Origin: Myotis daubentonii
Taxonomy: Eukaryota > Chordata > Mammalia > Chiroptera > Vespertilionidae
Length of the DNA: 64,000 nucleotides
Reading direction: 5' to 3'
Assembly (NCBI RefSeq): GCF_963259705.1
Contig: NC_081861.1
Location: 68,801,623 to 68,865,622 of the forward strand
The translations under genes were made by a program, and so were the position numbers. The notes beneath the pieces are model-generated. The model was not told where the DNA came from, did not search any database, and saw only the letters and a list, made by a program, of their open reading frames with translations. Of this stretch, positions 1-10,978 are shown one piece after another (positions within the stretch are counted from its first letter, which is position 1; every line of letters starts with the position of its first letter).

Positions 1-589
1 GGTTAAAATCTTGGTTCAAATAATCCTCACATCACTTCTTTTTCCTTTTCTTTTCATTTTTTTCTTTCCTTTTCTCTCTTTCTCTTTCTTTCTTTTCCCA
101 CCTAAAGCCACTACTGAGAGCAACAGCGACATTAGTCTGCAGTTCAGCATGGTCTTCATGAAATGGGACACAAGGAAGTATTTACTATTGCATTTTACTC
201 CTCCTGTAATTCTGTCTCCATTATTCACTGAATCCAGCACAAGCATTGTCCTCTTCCTGGGAGCTAGGAAATGTTTTGGAGATGAAATCAGAAACTGTCA
301 AATTATTACAGCTCTGACTCTCAGGGGTTGCACTGCTGGATGAGATTCTGTCATAGGGGATGGCAGGAACTCAAAGAAAATAAAATCACTGATTGATCCA
401 GGACAGTGTGGCAAAGCAATGCCGTGGAGGCAATCTCAGAGCACTAATAACCAAGTCATTCATAACATCCTCAATTAATTATTTTTTTAAAATTTCCATC
501 TAAACTCAAGACAGGGGGAGAGAACTATTCAGTGACTGTTATGAAGTATTTAAAGTTATCATCATGATGGACTCATGTGGTTAATATAA
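1..589. other. No gene recognised; pyrimidine-rich tract at left edge
   Basis: The first ~110 bases are a T/C-rich run on the plus strand, followed by ordinary unique-looking AT-rich DNA. The short open frames here are low complexity (F/L/S on one strand, K/R on the other) and resemble no protein family I know. Confidence 0.5.
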
Positions 590-725
590 TTATCCACCTT
601 TTACAATTCCTGAATCTGAAGCTCACACAAGACAGGTGATTTGCACAAGGCCATGGAGATGGAGAGTAACAGACTCTGGAATTCCATTCAGAGTGTATAA
701 CTTCTAAGTTTAGCTACATGGCTGC
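590..725 (-). repeat. MIR SINE relic
   Basis: The stretch reads like the antisense of a MIR core: a 'ttttacaat..ctgaa.ctcacacaag' part, then a 'ttgcacaaggccatgg' part matching the MIR 'caaggtcacacag' zone, then an 'agactctggaattcc' part. It is strongly diverged, as expected of an ancient mammal-wide SINE. Confidence 0.4.
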
Positions 726-1099
726 TTTACAGATAATCAGGATTCTTCTCTACAACATATAGCACAACATTTTGTTTTAAGTGTATATAGTCCAGTAGAA
801 AATGATATCTGTAGAACAGAAACATTACTTACACACCAAGGAGACTGCTACTTGAACTAAGTAACCCAGAAAATTATCTGAGAAATTCAGTTTGTCCGTA
901 AGACTGACAAAAACACACATCTGAAAATAATGGGGGAAAAAATGTTTTCCCATTTTCTCTTTTTCTCTGTTCTGTCTGATGGTGTCACCAATGAGCAATG
1001 GAATAACCAAAAGCTAGGACACTTGATAAAACTCTCCTCTAGGTGTTCTAACTCTAAAAGGACTGATGAGAACTATACTCTGCTTACTTACTGAGAGAA

Positions 1100-1335
1100 G
1101 GACTTCTTGCCTTTTATGCACCATCTGCATTATATACATTGTCCTATTAATCTTCAGAGTCACTCTATGAGATAGCTATTATTAGCTTCATTTTTTAAAA
1201 AAACAAATAAGGAAACAGAGATTCACAGAAACTAGGTAAAACATCTAAGGTAACATAGCTGTAAAGTTATGAAACCTTAGATGTTTAGAAATTCAAACAC
1301 ATGTAATTTCCTGTCTACTGTGCTGATCCTTAACA
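1100..1335 (-). repeat. MIR SINE relic
   Basis: Order and wording match an antisense MIR: 'cattgtcctattaatcttca', 'ctctatgagatagctattatta', 'ggaaacagagattcacaga' and 'catctaaggtaacatagctg'. These correspond to the MIR segments complementary to 'gtaaaatggggataataat' and 'ctgtgtgaccttgggca'. Confidence 0.6.
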
Positions 1336-1437
1336 TGTGGTCCTCAGATTGTGTGGTTACTTACACATTTTCAGAATTTAAATTATATCAAATATTTTAT
1401 AATTAACCAAAGCTCTCAAAAGTTAAAAATTAAAAGG

Positions 1438-1556
1438 AACAAGCCTCCGCTGCGGTCAGACCGAAGGCCTTGGTCCCGGGTCCAGGAGGAAAACCGGTGC
1501 CAGCAACCAGGGGAAGGAAGGCCTATTGCGTGAATCTTCGTGCAACGGGCTTCTTG
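1438..1556 (+). mobile_element. Decayed Helitron 3' tail
   Basis: A GC-rich island begins abruptly in AT-rich DNA and ends with an imperfect palindrome (TTGCGTGAA, two bases, TTCGTGCAA at about 1526-1545) followed by CGGGCTTCTTG and then T. The intact Helitrons in this window end in a hairpin followed by CGGGCCTCTAG and T, so this looks like a mutated copy of that terminus. The 5' part is missing or unrecognisable. Confidence 0.55.
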
Positions 1557-2028
1557 TTGATCTATAAGAGATTTAAAATACTTTAAGTAAGGATGTTTCT
1601 CAGGCCAGTAAGAATTGATTAAAACTGAGAAATAACATGTTTATCTGAAAAAGAGTTGATCACCATGGAGGCCTATTAAAAGAAGACTCAAAGAGGTATG
1701 CATTGGTAGCATCTATCTATGTACATTTTCATTTCACTGGTAAAAGTGCCCTTGATAAGAGATTAATGAAGACAATAAAATATTCCAAAATTTCAATTGC
1801 CCTTGCATTGAAACACGCTTTATTGAAGTAGTCTGTTATCAGATTGTGATTTGCTGTCTCTGTGTGCAGAGAGAATGCACAGGTCATGCAGATGCATGAG
1901 AATGTGTATTTTGTGTCATATGACAGTCATTTTGCATTAAATTCATTTTCTTTGTGTTTTCCACAACAACTTTCACTGTACTTTGCACATAAATGTTACA
2001 ATCTATAAATCATCATTGTTATTGAAAA

Positions 2029-2051
2029 GGTAGGTGGGTGGGTGGGTGGGC
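2029..2051 (+). repeat. (GGTG)n microsatellite
   Basis: About five GGTG/GTGG units directly visible. Confidence 0.8.
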
Positions 2052-2137
2052 ACAAAACTGTAATACTGGTAAATTGCATTCTCCATGATACTTTTTGTTT
2101 AATATTAACCACCAGCAACAATTGTACTTAGTAGGAG

Positions 2138-2700
2138 GCAGTGATGCCCCAGTGATTAGGAAAAGGACTTTGGTTTTAGGGCCAGATTTGGAGTTCTAGC
2201 TCTGGCATTTCTGGTTGTGTGGCTATGGGCAAGTTAATCTCCAGATCTGTACTATATAATAAGATAGTCCCTCACCACAGTGGCTATTGAGCAACTGAAA
2301 TCTAGGTAACTCAAATTGAGATGTGCTGTGAGTATAAAATACCTGCCTTATTTTGAAGACTTAGCACATGCACATACACACACATACACAAATATGTAAA
2401 GTATATCATTAATATTTTCTAAATTGCATGATGAAATGATAACATTCTGACTAAATAACATATTATTAGAATAACTTCACCTATTTGTTTTTAATATTTC
2501 TAATGTGGCTATTAGACAATTTTAAATTACATATGTGGCTTGAATTATACTTTTTGCACAGAGCTATCCTAAAAAGCTTCAGTTTATTTATCAACGAATG
2601 GGTATAATAGCCTTATTCACCTCAAATTATTGTAGTGATATTTAAATAATGTACCTAAAATGCTTAGTATACTGCCTGACATTAATCAAAAGGTTAGGAA
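2138..2700 (+). repeat. MIR SINE split by a DNA transposon
   Basis: 2138-2246 carries the 5' half of a sense MIR (agtgattagg..actttgg, then ctggcatttctggttgtgtggctatgggcaagttaa). 2566-2700 carries the 3' half (cttcagtttatttatcaacgaatgggtataatag..cttattcacctcaaattattgtagtgat). The two halves join at the correct point of the MIR consensus, so the intervening ~320 bases are a later insertion. Confidence 0.6.
2247..2565 (+). mobile_element. Old MER-type DNA transposon nested in MIR
   Basis: Begins CTGTACTATATAATAAG and contains 'gtggctattgagcaactgaaat' near the start and 'atgtggctattagacaatttt...acatatgtggctt' near the end, finishing in GCACAGAGCT. This wording is shared by a widespread non-autonomous mammalian DNA element whose ends read CTGTCCAATA..GGACAGCGC. 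I am sure of the repeat class but not of the exact family name. Confidence 0.55.
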
Positions 2701-4264
2701 ATATGTTAAGAAAAATTTAAAACAAAAACTTAAACCCTAATGGGCTAGGGACCACTTAAAGAGAAAGCTTTTGTTAAGAATTAATTTTCTTTATACCAAG
2801 TGAAATCATTTTACTTCTCTCTCTAAAACCAACAAATATACATATGTGGTGGTGGGAAGAGGGGCATTATTGTGACATACAAAAATGATGTGTATGTCAG
2901 TGCTTTGAAGAGTTAAAAGTACTTTTTCAATTCCAAGCATTTTTACTATTCATAATTTGTACATAAACTTTTACATTTAACTGGTAGACAGTTCTAATGT
3001 TGAGGCATTCGAATCACAAAAGAAAATAAGGCTGCAACTGGTGCCAAGTACACAGAAGACACATGAGTTTCTGCAGAAGCTAAAAATACCAGGAGAAAGC
3101 CTGGTAGTTACAGAGCTTTATGTCTTCAGTAGTTTAACTGCAGAAACCTATACCTAGCTGATGAGAAACTGCATAATTCAACTAAAGACACTAGAGGGTG
3201 CTATTAGTGAGAGCTTAGAATAAAGTCTTCTAACACCCTTCCCCCGCTCCACCACTGCAGATTATAAGAATTTGAAAAGGGCATATCTCTGAAATGAAAC
3301 TAACACTTCTTCATTCTCTCCAGGACTTGACCTGCAAGGCCTTTTTGTTTTTGTTTTTGTGTTTTTTTTTGGGTTTTTTTTCCGTCCTGGGACTGACCTT
3401 ACAACATTGCCAAAATAATAAAATATTAGAAGTTTGCTATAGTGCTTGGGCAAATAATTGGGAAAAGTTTGAAATGGTTTCCTGCTCTGAAAAGCCCAAG
3501 GAGGTGAGGATGGGAGATAAAAACACCCAAGAAAAGGCTTTCAATGGAGAACAGATTCATTAAGTAGGGGTGGGACAATTATTTGCTAATCATGCCATAT
3601 AAGTTTTTGTTTTTGTTTCTCTCTCTCTCTAGGTTTGAACAGCTACATACATGCAGTGAACAGAAACTGCAGCTGAATTTCTCTCCTAGGAATCTAAGAA
3701 TCATAGCTTTGTGTGGTGAACTTTGCTGGAGCACTGAGCTCTCATTAATGCAAATAAATGAGTAAAGGTATGTGGTGTCCTCTATGTTGCTGTTTCTTAA
3801 TAACGAATGAGTTTCCCCTACTGTACTCTCATTTTTCTACCGATGAGTAGTTGCAAATTGTACCAGATGAGGCTTTTCATCTGTGTGCTATTTGCCTGTA
3901 GTATGATGGAAGCATAGGAGCAGGGAATGTTATTATGCTTTTTAAAGTGTAGAAGGATCAGAATGCTATTAACAGACTCTAGACTTCTTGTTTCCTTAGG
4001 ACCGGCTTTAGTTTGAATTCTCCAGATGTTGTCTGGTGAGGCAAAAGATTCAAAGAGATTTTGTTTGCTGAGGGAAACAGAATCTTTTTTTTTTCTTGAA
4101 TCTTTCAAAATTGAGATTGAATTTTTTTTTCCATACTACCAAAACTTCTATGTGGTCATCTCTTCAGGAAACAAGTATTAACTACTACTCTAAATTTAAG
4201 AAATTGAACACACATATGAAAACAATCACATACTTTTTTACAAACCAATATATTGGGATTGATA
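2701..4264. other. No gene recognised
   Basis: AT-rich unique-looking sequence with T-rich tracts near 3343-3380 and a short CT run near 3620-3634. Open frames of 60-96 codons occur on both strands but lack recognisable domains or splice-site context. Confidence 0.4.
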
Positions 4265-4282
4265 AAAAAAATACATTTAAAA

Positions 4283-4483
4283 ATATGTTTTTATTTATTT
4301 CAGAGAGAGGAAGGGAGAGGGAGAGATAGATAGAAACAGAGGAACATCGAACGGCTGCCTCCTGAATATCCCCTTACTGGGAATGGAGCCTACAATCTGG
4401 GCATGTGCCCAGACTGGGAATTGAACCTTGACCTCCTGGTTCATAGGTCTATGCTCAACAACTGGGCCACACCAGACAAGCAA
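4283..4483 (-). mobile_element. Ves SINE
   Basis: Read on the minus strand it shows a degraded tRNA-like head, an internal B-box-like 'ggttcaattcc', a middle 'gggcatgtgcc'-type segment and a GA-rich/poly-A tail beginning TTTTATTTATTTCAGAGAG on the plus strand. Flanks carry a similar A-rich duplication (about 4265-4281 and 4483-4498). The copy is diverged. Confidence 0.85.
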
Positions 4484-4499
4484 AAACACATTTTTAAAG

Positions 4500-6553
4500 A
4501 ATCCTGGGCTAATCCTATATTACGCTGAGTCTTCTTTTACTTTTTAAGCCTCTTTATTTCTATTATAAATATGACTGTGAGCTAAGTAGATTTAACTTTT
4601 ATATTGTTTGTGAAAATTAGTTACATTTTCTGATTTATGATTACAAATGTTTTGTGCATTTCATTGAAATATGATAAAACTGCTATACTTAAACAACAAC
4701 AACAACCATGCTGTGGTTTAGTCAACATTGTGTTTAATGAGTGGCTACTTTGATCTCTTTTTCATTGACTGACTTACTGCAAACATCTGATTTCAAATGA
4801 TTAGATATACATTAATAGAATCAACATAGGGTTTCTGTTGTCTTTTAAAATTGAATAATATTTATTTCATCATTATTGAAACTTATCTGAGTGTCAGTTT
4901 CTGTCTTTAGGTAAAATATAAAAACTAAGAATTCTTCTCAGTTGCCAAAATGCACATAGTCTTGACTATTCCTTTTAGATTTTCTTTCACATAAGGTGAG
5001 CAATTGTGATACATTTTACTTTCAAGAAAAAAAAAACACACAACAAAAGGTATTCTGAATTCTTCAATCAATTTTTGTTGTTGTTTCTTGACTAACTTCT
5101 AGATAAATTGAAACCACAGATGCAGTTTGGCACACTATTGATTCTATTGTGGTTAACTGTTTTGACAGGCTACATATGGAAGGAAAAGATTTGGAGCATA
5201 GAGGATTTTCCTTTAAAGGAAAAAATGTAACACAAATTGGCAATTAAAATAAACTATTGTTTCTGGATTTCTTCCTCTATGAATGTTGTTATTATTAGGC
5301 TTCATCTTCTCTAGATCTGTTGCTGGAGCTCAAAGCACTAAAGGAGCTTCTCCAGACTGAACTTACTCCTGTCATACCACTAAATCCTTCAAAAATTTTC
5401 CACCTTGTCAACTGATTGGTTTTCAAATTCAGTATCTTTTCATACTCAGGATTCAGTATTCTTGTGGTAAATTTGAAAAATTCAATGTTTTTTTCCAAGT
5501 TCAATCTTAGTAGTCCAGTTTATACAATGTCATGTGCCTCAGTTATCTGAGTAACACTCTAGTACCCACTGCAGGCTAGTACCAGCCTGCAGGCTCTGAT
5601 ACTCAGATGGAGCATTGACACCCTGCCTAGTTTTCACCAGTCCATTTCCCTGGTGTCCTAGGTTCATTGTCAGTGAAATATTACCTACTTGGATGAGGGT
5701 CATGATCCCAACAGTACAACTTTCTTAGAACTGTCCTATAAATACCAAAATAACTTATGACTCTAATCATACATTTTAGGTTTTATACTCTTGGACATTT
5801 ACTCTATGGAAGGTGCCAAAGTGGGTAGGCTATGCTGGTAAGCTTTTTTCAGTTTATAACAATAAGTAAGTAACAATGTCTTATTCAAAGATGTTTATAA
5901 TTCTTGAACAGTGCAACTGAATCAGTTACCACCCCAACTTCCACTCATCGATTATTAAGTATTCTCCAAAAAATAACCATAGGGATATAACAATTAGAGA
6001 AAAATTACAAATAAACTATCAGAACATGTAAATTAACTTTGTCAGAAACTTGTTAAATGACAGAGGTTTCCAGAAGTCCCATGAATTATTAAAATAGACC
6101 CTTTTTTACAAGCATCACTTGAGGTAGGGAGCATGACTGGATTTCTGAAAAACCAATAATGTTTTAAAAACACATTTACAAGGTGTGTAGTAACTTTGAA
6201 GTATATATCAATGAGTGACAATAATAATGAAATGTCTATCTTTAAAGTTAGTTAAGGATCTCAAGAATTATGTACTTATACTGTAAGTATTAAATTGTAC
6301 TTGTCACCTATTGTCATAAACTAACATTTTATGGAGAATTAAATACTACTATCATTTGTACTAAATTGACTTATTTTAAAACTCTGTATCATTCTAGTAT
6401 CTTCAAAATCTTTCTGAGTTAACTGCATAAAAATGATATCAGTAAAAATTTTTTTGAACATAGTGCCTGCTTCTTATAGTTTACATAACAATTACGGCAT
6501 GAGATGCAGTGTAATGACAAAATTGTCAGATCAGCAATACTTTTATTGTTACA
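4500..6553. other. No gene recognised
   Basis: AT-rich sequence with no repeat or exon I can name. A short locally palindromic stretch occurs near 5560-5600 (ctgcaggctagtaccagcctgcagg). Confidence 0.4.
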
Positions 6554-7005
6554 CTAGAGGCTTGGTGAATGAATTCGTGCATGGGTTGGGTCCAGCTGGC
6601 CTGCCCCAGTGGGGGCTGACTGGCAGGGGGGAGGGGCCATGGGAGGTTGCCTGGCTGGCCCTGCCCCTGATGGGGCTGTGGGGCCGATTGGGGGCAGGGC
6701 AAGGCAGAGGGAAGGGCTGTGGGCAGTTGGCCGGCCAGCCCTGCCCCTGACTGGGATGGGGAGGCAGTGGGGTCGGGGCCAGCTGGGGGAAGGGGTCATG
6801 GGTGATTGGCTGTCCAGCCCCGCCCCCTATTGTGGTGGTGGTGGCAATATGGGGTGTGGCTGTCTGGGCGGAGGGGCTGCTGGAGGTTGGGAGGGCCTAC
6901 TGGGGCCCCTTCAGGCTGGTTGGCTGGTTGGCTGCCACAGTGCACATCATAGTGACTGGTCGTTCTGGTCGTTTCAGTCGCTTGGCTTTTATATAGAGAG
7001 ATAGA
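6554..7005 (-). mobile_element. Non-autonomous Helitron, HeliBat-like
   Basis: On the plus strand it starts A|CTAGAGGC with a palindrome 'gtgaatgaattcgtgcat' just inside, the mirror image of a Helitron 3' end. It finishes in 'ggcttttatatagagagata', which reversed is a TC-starting Helitron 5' end (exact end 7001 or 7005). The interior is GC-rich (70-75%) with degenerate repeats of 'ggccctgcccctgaygggg'. No Rep or helicase coding is present, so it must have been moved in trans. The long frames inside are by-products of its base composition. Confidence 0.8.
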
Positions 7006-8244
7006 TTAGATTTGCCCTACCAAGGAATTATAAATTACAGATAAATAAACAAAATTAACTTGACTTAGAGTTCTATTCAAATAATAATGAATGGAAAGAA
7101 ATTAAAAAACTTGATGATAGCTTTTTTTGTCTCCAAGGCATGAGTGGGAACTAGGAACCTAAACTGGGTCTCAAGGAGAAGGAGGGAGAAAAGAAGTGGA
7201 GGGGTGTGAAGAATAGGTAACCTTTAGGGTCCTGAGAAAGGGAAAGCAGTGCAGGTCCTTTTTCCTTCTAAACCTATTTTCTGTTATTTCTCCTTCAACT
7301 TTACTAGCATCACTTTTAAAATTTATTCTATGCTACTTTCAACATTTCAACAAGTATTCCAGCAGGGTAAAATGCTCTTATGGAGGTTGGAGTGGGAAAA
7401 AAGGGAGGGATACCACTAAAGGAATTGAAGTCACCATTCTCTTCACAATGACTTTCATATTGTAACTTGGGAAAGAAGAAAAGGGAGATATCAGTTAGCA
7501 ATGGTGGAGAGACACAAGTCAATGTTCAGACCCTGTCGTTGAATCTCTAACCTTGTTTACTTTGAGCTCTCCAGGTGTGAGTTCCAGCAGTGTAGTCTGA
7601 AATAGAAAACAACTCAGAGGACAAGAGGGCAGTAATGGTGTGTGTGCTGTGTTGTTTCTGAGGCCCTGTTGGAGGCAGCAGAGGAACATGTTGGAGTTGA
7701 ATAAGGTAGGAGTGCTGCCCATAGTGGAAAAAGCTTTATTTAGAGTAGGATCTCTGGGTCTTTAAAATGCAAGTATATGTGGTGACTCTCCAGCAGGGGT
7801 GTATGAGGAGTTTATTCAACCAGAGAATCCTTTTGAAATAATATGAAATATGCTGCTAGGCAGCTTTAAAAGCACATTTCTGGGCTCTTCAAACCTGTCT
7901 GCCCTATCATGTTGATATTAATTCTTCTGCGTATAACTATGTCATGCTATTAATATTCATGTTACCCTTGACATGCTACTACCCAAAGCAGACCAAACAC
8001 CCTTTCAAAACTAGAGATAGGAAGAACAATTGGATATGGAAATGAAAGGGAATACATTGAAGAAATCTGTACATTCTAGTACAACGATGAGTAATCCCAT
8101 TGTAACTGTTTTTGTCAAAATATATTATATTTTTTATGTAGAGTTTGTCTGGAACACAATTTTAATTTAGTAGGCTTTTTGGGGCTATATTTTTACAGTA
8201 TAGCATGAAGGAAACAGAATCAGTTATGTTGTATTTTACCTAAG
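7006..8244. other. No gene recognised
   Basis: Mixed-composition unique-looking sequence, slightly GC-richer between 7140 and 7740. No repeat termini, splice-flanked frames or RNA genes are evident. Confidence 0.35.
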
Positions 8245-8440
8245 AGTCTAGAAAACCTGAATTCAATTTGTTATTCTATGGCATTCTAGCTGTAGAACAT
8301 TTGATAAGTTACTTAACTCTTTATATTCCTATTTTAATAACTCTGTATTGAGAAATATAATTACCTTAAGAATTGTTATGAAGAATAAATGAGATATGAT
8401 TAGCATAAACACTACCAATGAAACCTGATACATTTTAATG
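8245..8440 (+). repeat. MIR SINE relic
   Basis: Sense MIR layout: 'gagtctagaaaacctgaattcaattt', 'cattctagctgtagaacatttgataagttacttaa', then 'attgttatgaagaataaatgag'. All three anchors fall in MIR order. Confidence 0.55.
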
Positions 8441-8614
8441 TAGTTGAATATTTCAATAGACCAATAGATTTATACTTCATTCGACACCTAAAGTTGTCAT
8501 GGAGGTAAACGAAAGTGAGAGGTCAGGATAGCTGTATTATTCACCTACTCATTTGTTAGTTTATTTATTCATTCATAAAAAAGCTTAATGAATAACTATA
8601 TATTCAAAGCACAT

Positions 8615-8834
8615 CAAAACATATTTTTATTGATTTCAGAGAGGAAGGGAGAGAGAGAAATATCAATGATGAGAGAGACCATTCATTGGCTGATTGGCTG
8701 CTTCTGCACCCCCACCCCCCCACCTCCACTGGGGATTGAGCCCACAACCAGACATGTGCCCTGATGGGGAATTTAACCATGACCTTTTGGTTCATAGGTT
8801 GACACTCAACTACTGAGCCATGCTGATTGGGCTT
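8615..8834 (-). mobile_element. Ves SINE
   Basis: Plus-strand order is poly-A side 'atatttttattgatttcagag', GA-rich tract, 'ggggattgagcccacaacc', 'tgtgccctgatggggaattt', and a degraded tRNA-like head ending 'actgagccatgctgattggg'. Direct duplication AAAGCACAT flanks it at 8606-8614 and 8835-8843. Confidence 0.9.
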
Positions 8835-9240
8835 AAAGCACATTTTAAGGTAAATTCTGTAAATCGGCTTTCCATCTCACATGTATTTTAGAGATCTAGA
8901 TGGTGGGCTGTATAATGCTAAGTACAACCCCCATTCATTGAAGGAGGCAGGGAGAAGGTATTGGTAATCTCAATTTATTTGTAGAAAATGAATATCCTTT
9001 TTTACCCTACCTCCCACCATATAGCATATCTTCTTTGAGGAGTCATTTGCCTTTAAATACATTCCAAAATTAAAATTAATGCTTTGTATTATGTGTGTGC
9101 ATATCCTATCTAATAAAACAGAAACATGGTAATTGGCGTACGACCGCTACCCTTTTCATTGGCTAATCTGCGAGATATGCAAATTAGTCGACAGCCAAGA
9201 TGGCAGCTAATTTGCATATGTCAGCCCCAAGCCTCAGACT

Positions 9241-10152
9241 GAGGCTTTAGGCTGGGGCCTGGGCGGAGCCATCCAGCAATCATTGATGGTGGCAGCGGTG
9301 GGGAACCAGGCGGAGCCAGCCAGCTATGCTTGATGGCAGCAGCGGCGGGGAGCTGGGGGTGCCCCAGTCCAGGCCTAAAGCCTTGGCCAGAGGCTTTAGG
9401 CTTGGGCCGGGGAGGAGCCAGCCAGCGATTGTTGATGGCGGCGGCTACAGGGAGCTGGGGGTGCCCTGGCCCAGGCCTAAACCCTCAGCCTGAAGCGTTA
9501 GGCCTGGGTCAGGGAGGAGCCAGCCAGAGATCGTTGATGGTGGGGAGTATGGGGGGGTCCGGCCCAGGCCTAACGCCTCAGCCAGAGGCTTTAGGTTTGG
9601 ACTGGGGCGGAGCCAGCCAGCGATCTTGAGGGCGGGGAGCATGGGGGGTGGGGGGGGTCCGGCCCAGGCCTAACACCTCAGCCAGAGGCTTTAGGCTTGG
9701 GCCGGGGAGGAGCCAGCCAGATCGTTGATGGCAGCAAAGGTGGGGAGCATGGGGGGAGGGCCCCCGGCCCAGGCCTAACACCTCAGCCAGAGGCTTTAGG
9801 CTTGGACCCGGACGGAGCCAGCAAGCGATCCTCATGGCTGCTTTGGCAGGGAACCGGGGCGGAGCCAGTCAGTGATGGGTGGCGGGGAGCTGGGGGTGCC
9901 CCGGTCCAGGTCTAAAGCCTCGGCCTGAGGCTTTAGGCCGGGGTCGGGGTGGAGCCAGCCAGCGATCAGCGGCAGGGAGCTGGGGGGGGCGGGGGGGGGC
10001 CGACCCAGGCCCAGGCTTAACACCTCAACTAGAGGCTTTAGGCTTGGGCCGGGGAGGAGCCAGCCAGCGATCCTTGATGGCGGTGGCAGCGGCTGTGGGG
10101 AGCTGGGGGTGCCCCGGCCCAGAGCTAATGACTTGCCAGAGGCTTTAGGCCC
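9241..10152 (+). repeat. ~105-bp GC-rich tandem array inside Helitron
   Basis: The phrase GAGGCTTTAGG(C) or a near match starts at 9241, 9390, 9492, 9585, 9685, 9790, 9927, 10032 and 10139, giving spacings of 93-149 with most near 100-107. Each unit also carries 'ggagccagccagcgat', a 'tgatggcggc' segment and 'cccaggcctaa'. Units differ by small indels and G-run length. CpG and GC content are far above the flanks. The roughly 70-110-codon frames on both strands are a consequence of the repeat. Confidence 0.9.
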
Positions 10153-10359
10153 GGCAGGGGCCATACTGGCAATTGGTGTGAACTACAGAGGAAACACCTT
10201 TTCTGACTGCTGATTGGCTAAGCTCCCTGTGTGTCACTGGTAATATTCTTAGTAACTTGGGTAATGAGAGTCTAAATAGGTGATCTAGGGTTTTTTTACT
10301 ACACTCCTGGAGGAAAAAAGGAAGGTCTGCTGCTGGAGGGCTAAGAAATGTCATATCCT

Positions 10360-10595
10360 GCCCTAGCTGGTTTGGCTCAGTGGGTAATACCTCGGCCTGC
10401 CCAACACAGATTCTGGGTTCAATTCTGACCAAGGGCATGCACCTAGGTTGCAGGTTCCTCCCTGGCCCGGGCCCAGGTCAGGGCTCATGCAGGAGGCAAC
10501 CAATCAAAGTGTTCCTCTCACTTTGATGTTTCTCTCTGTCTTTCCCTTTCCCCACATTCTCTAAAAATCAATGGAAACATATCCTCAGGTGAGGA
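10360..10595 (+). mobile_element. Ves SINE inside Helitron
   Basis: Head 'gccctagctggtttggctcagtggg', B-box-like 'gggttcaattct', CT-rich 'tgatgtttctctctgtctttcc' and tail 'aaaaatcaatggaaacatatcctcaggtgagga'. It sits inside the Helitron and is therefore either younger than it or was carried by it. Confidence 0.88.
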
Positions 10596-10668
10596 GAAGG
10601 AAGGAAGAAGGAAGGAAGGAAGGAAGGAAGGAAGGAAGGAAGGAAGGAAGGAAGGAAGGAAGGAAGAT
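10594..10668 (+). repeat. (GGAA)n microsatellite
   Basis: A continuous GGAA/GAAG run directly 3' of the Ves SINE tail, ending in a few GGAT units. It probably grew from the SINE tail. Confidence 0.95.
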
Positions 10669-10947
10669 GGAAGGATGGAAGGATGGATTTTTTCATGGTA
10701 AAGGGACTGGAGTCCGTGTTGATGAAAACATCTTGGTGGCTGCCATGACTGGCAGTGGCTGCAACAGTGCGGTGATGGGGCTGCGGCCTTCCCCTGATCA
10801 GCCCGGTTGACTCCCACAAAGGGAGGCCAGACTGTGGCTTAGGCCCACTCCCCAAGGGGAGCAGGGAGCAGGTAGTAGGACATCCCCTAGGGCTCCCAGT
10901 ATGTGATAGGGGGCAAGCTGCGCTGAGGGACCCCCCACCCCCCGCCA

Positions 10948-10967
10948 GTGCACAAATTTTTGTGCAC
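10948..10967 (+). other. Helitron 3' terminal hairpin
   Basis: GTGCACAAA at 10948-10956 pairs perfectly with TTTGTGCAC at 10959-10967 around a 2-base loop, 11 bases before the CTAG end. Such hairpins are thought to signal termination of rolling-circle transfer. Confidence 0.85.
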
Positions 10968-10978
10968 CGGGCCTCTAG

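Larger units (their letters stand above)
9104..10978 (+). mobile_element. Helitron with internal tandem array, HeliBat-like
   Basis: The element starts TCCTATCTAATAAAACAG immediately after A (9103). It ends in a 3' hairpin and CGGGCCTCTAG immediately before T (10979), the standard Helitron layout of 5' TC, 3' CTAG and insertion between A and T without target duplication. The 5' ~135 bases include 'catggtaattggcgtacgac' and 'gccaagatggcagctaattt', wording I associate with Myotis-type Helitrons. The interior holds a GC-rich ~105-bp tandem array, then a unique stretch, a Ves SINE and a (GGAA)n run. It encodes no recognisable Rep/helicase, so it is non-autonomous. Confidence 0.9.

Noticed and set aside
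30..343. Frame with hydrophobic F/L-rich N-terminus resembling a signal peptide
   Set aside because: The F/L-rich part is a pyrimidine tract; the remainder has no homology I recognise.
5555..5605. Local palindrome as a structured RNA or recombination site
   Set aside because: Short and isolated; no element ends or conserved context.
6433..7004. Open frames of 81-131 codons, G/W/P-rich
   Set aside because: They lie within a Helitron body and reflect its composition.
9241..10152. CRISPR-like regular repeats
   Set aside because: Units are contiguous and diverged without unique spacers, and the genome is mammalian.
9330..10164. Overlapping open frames of 70-110 codons on both strands with PG-rich proteins
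   Set aside because: They arise from the GC-rich tandem unit in the Helitron; frames on both strands repeat with the unit and no start context or domain is seen.
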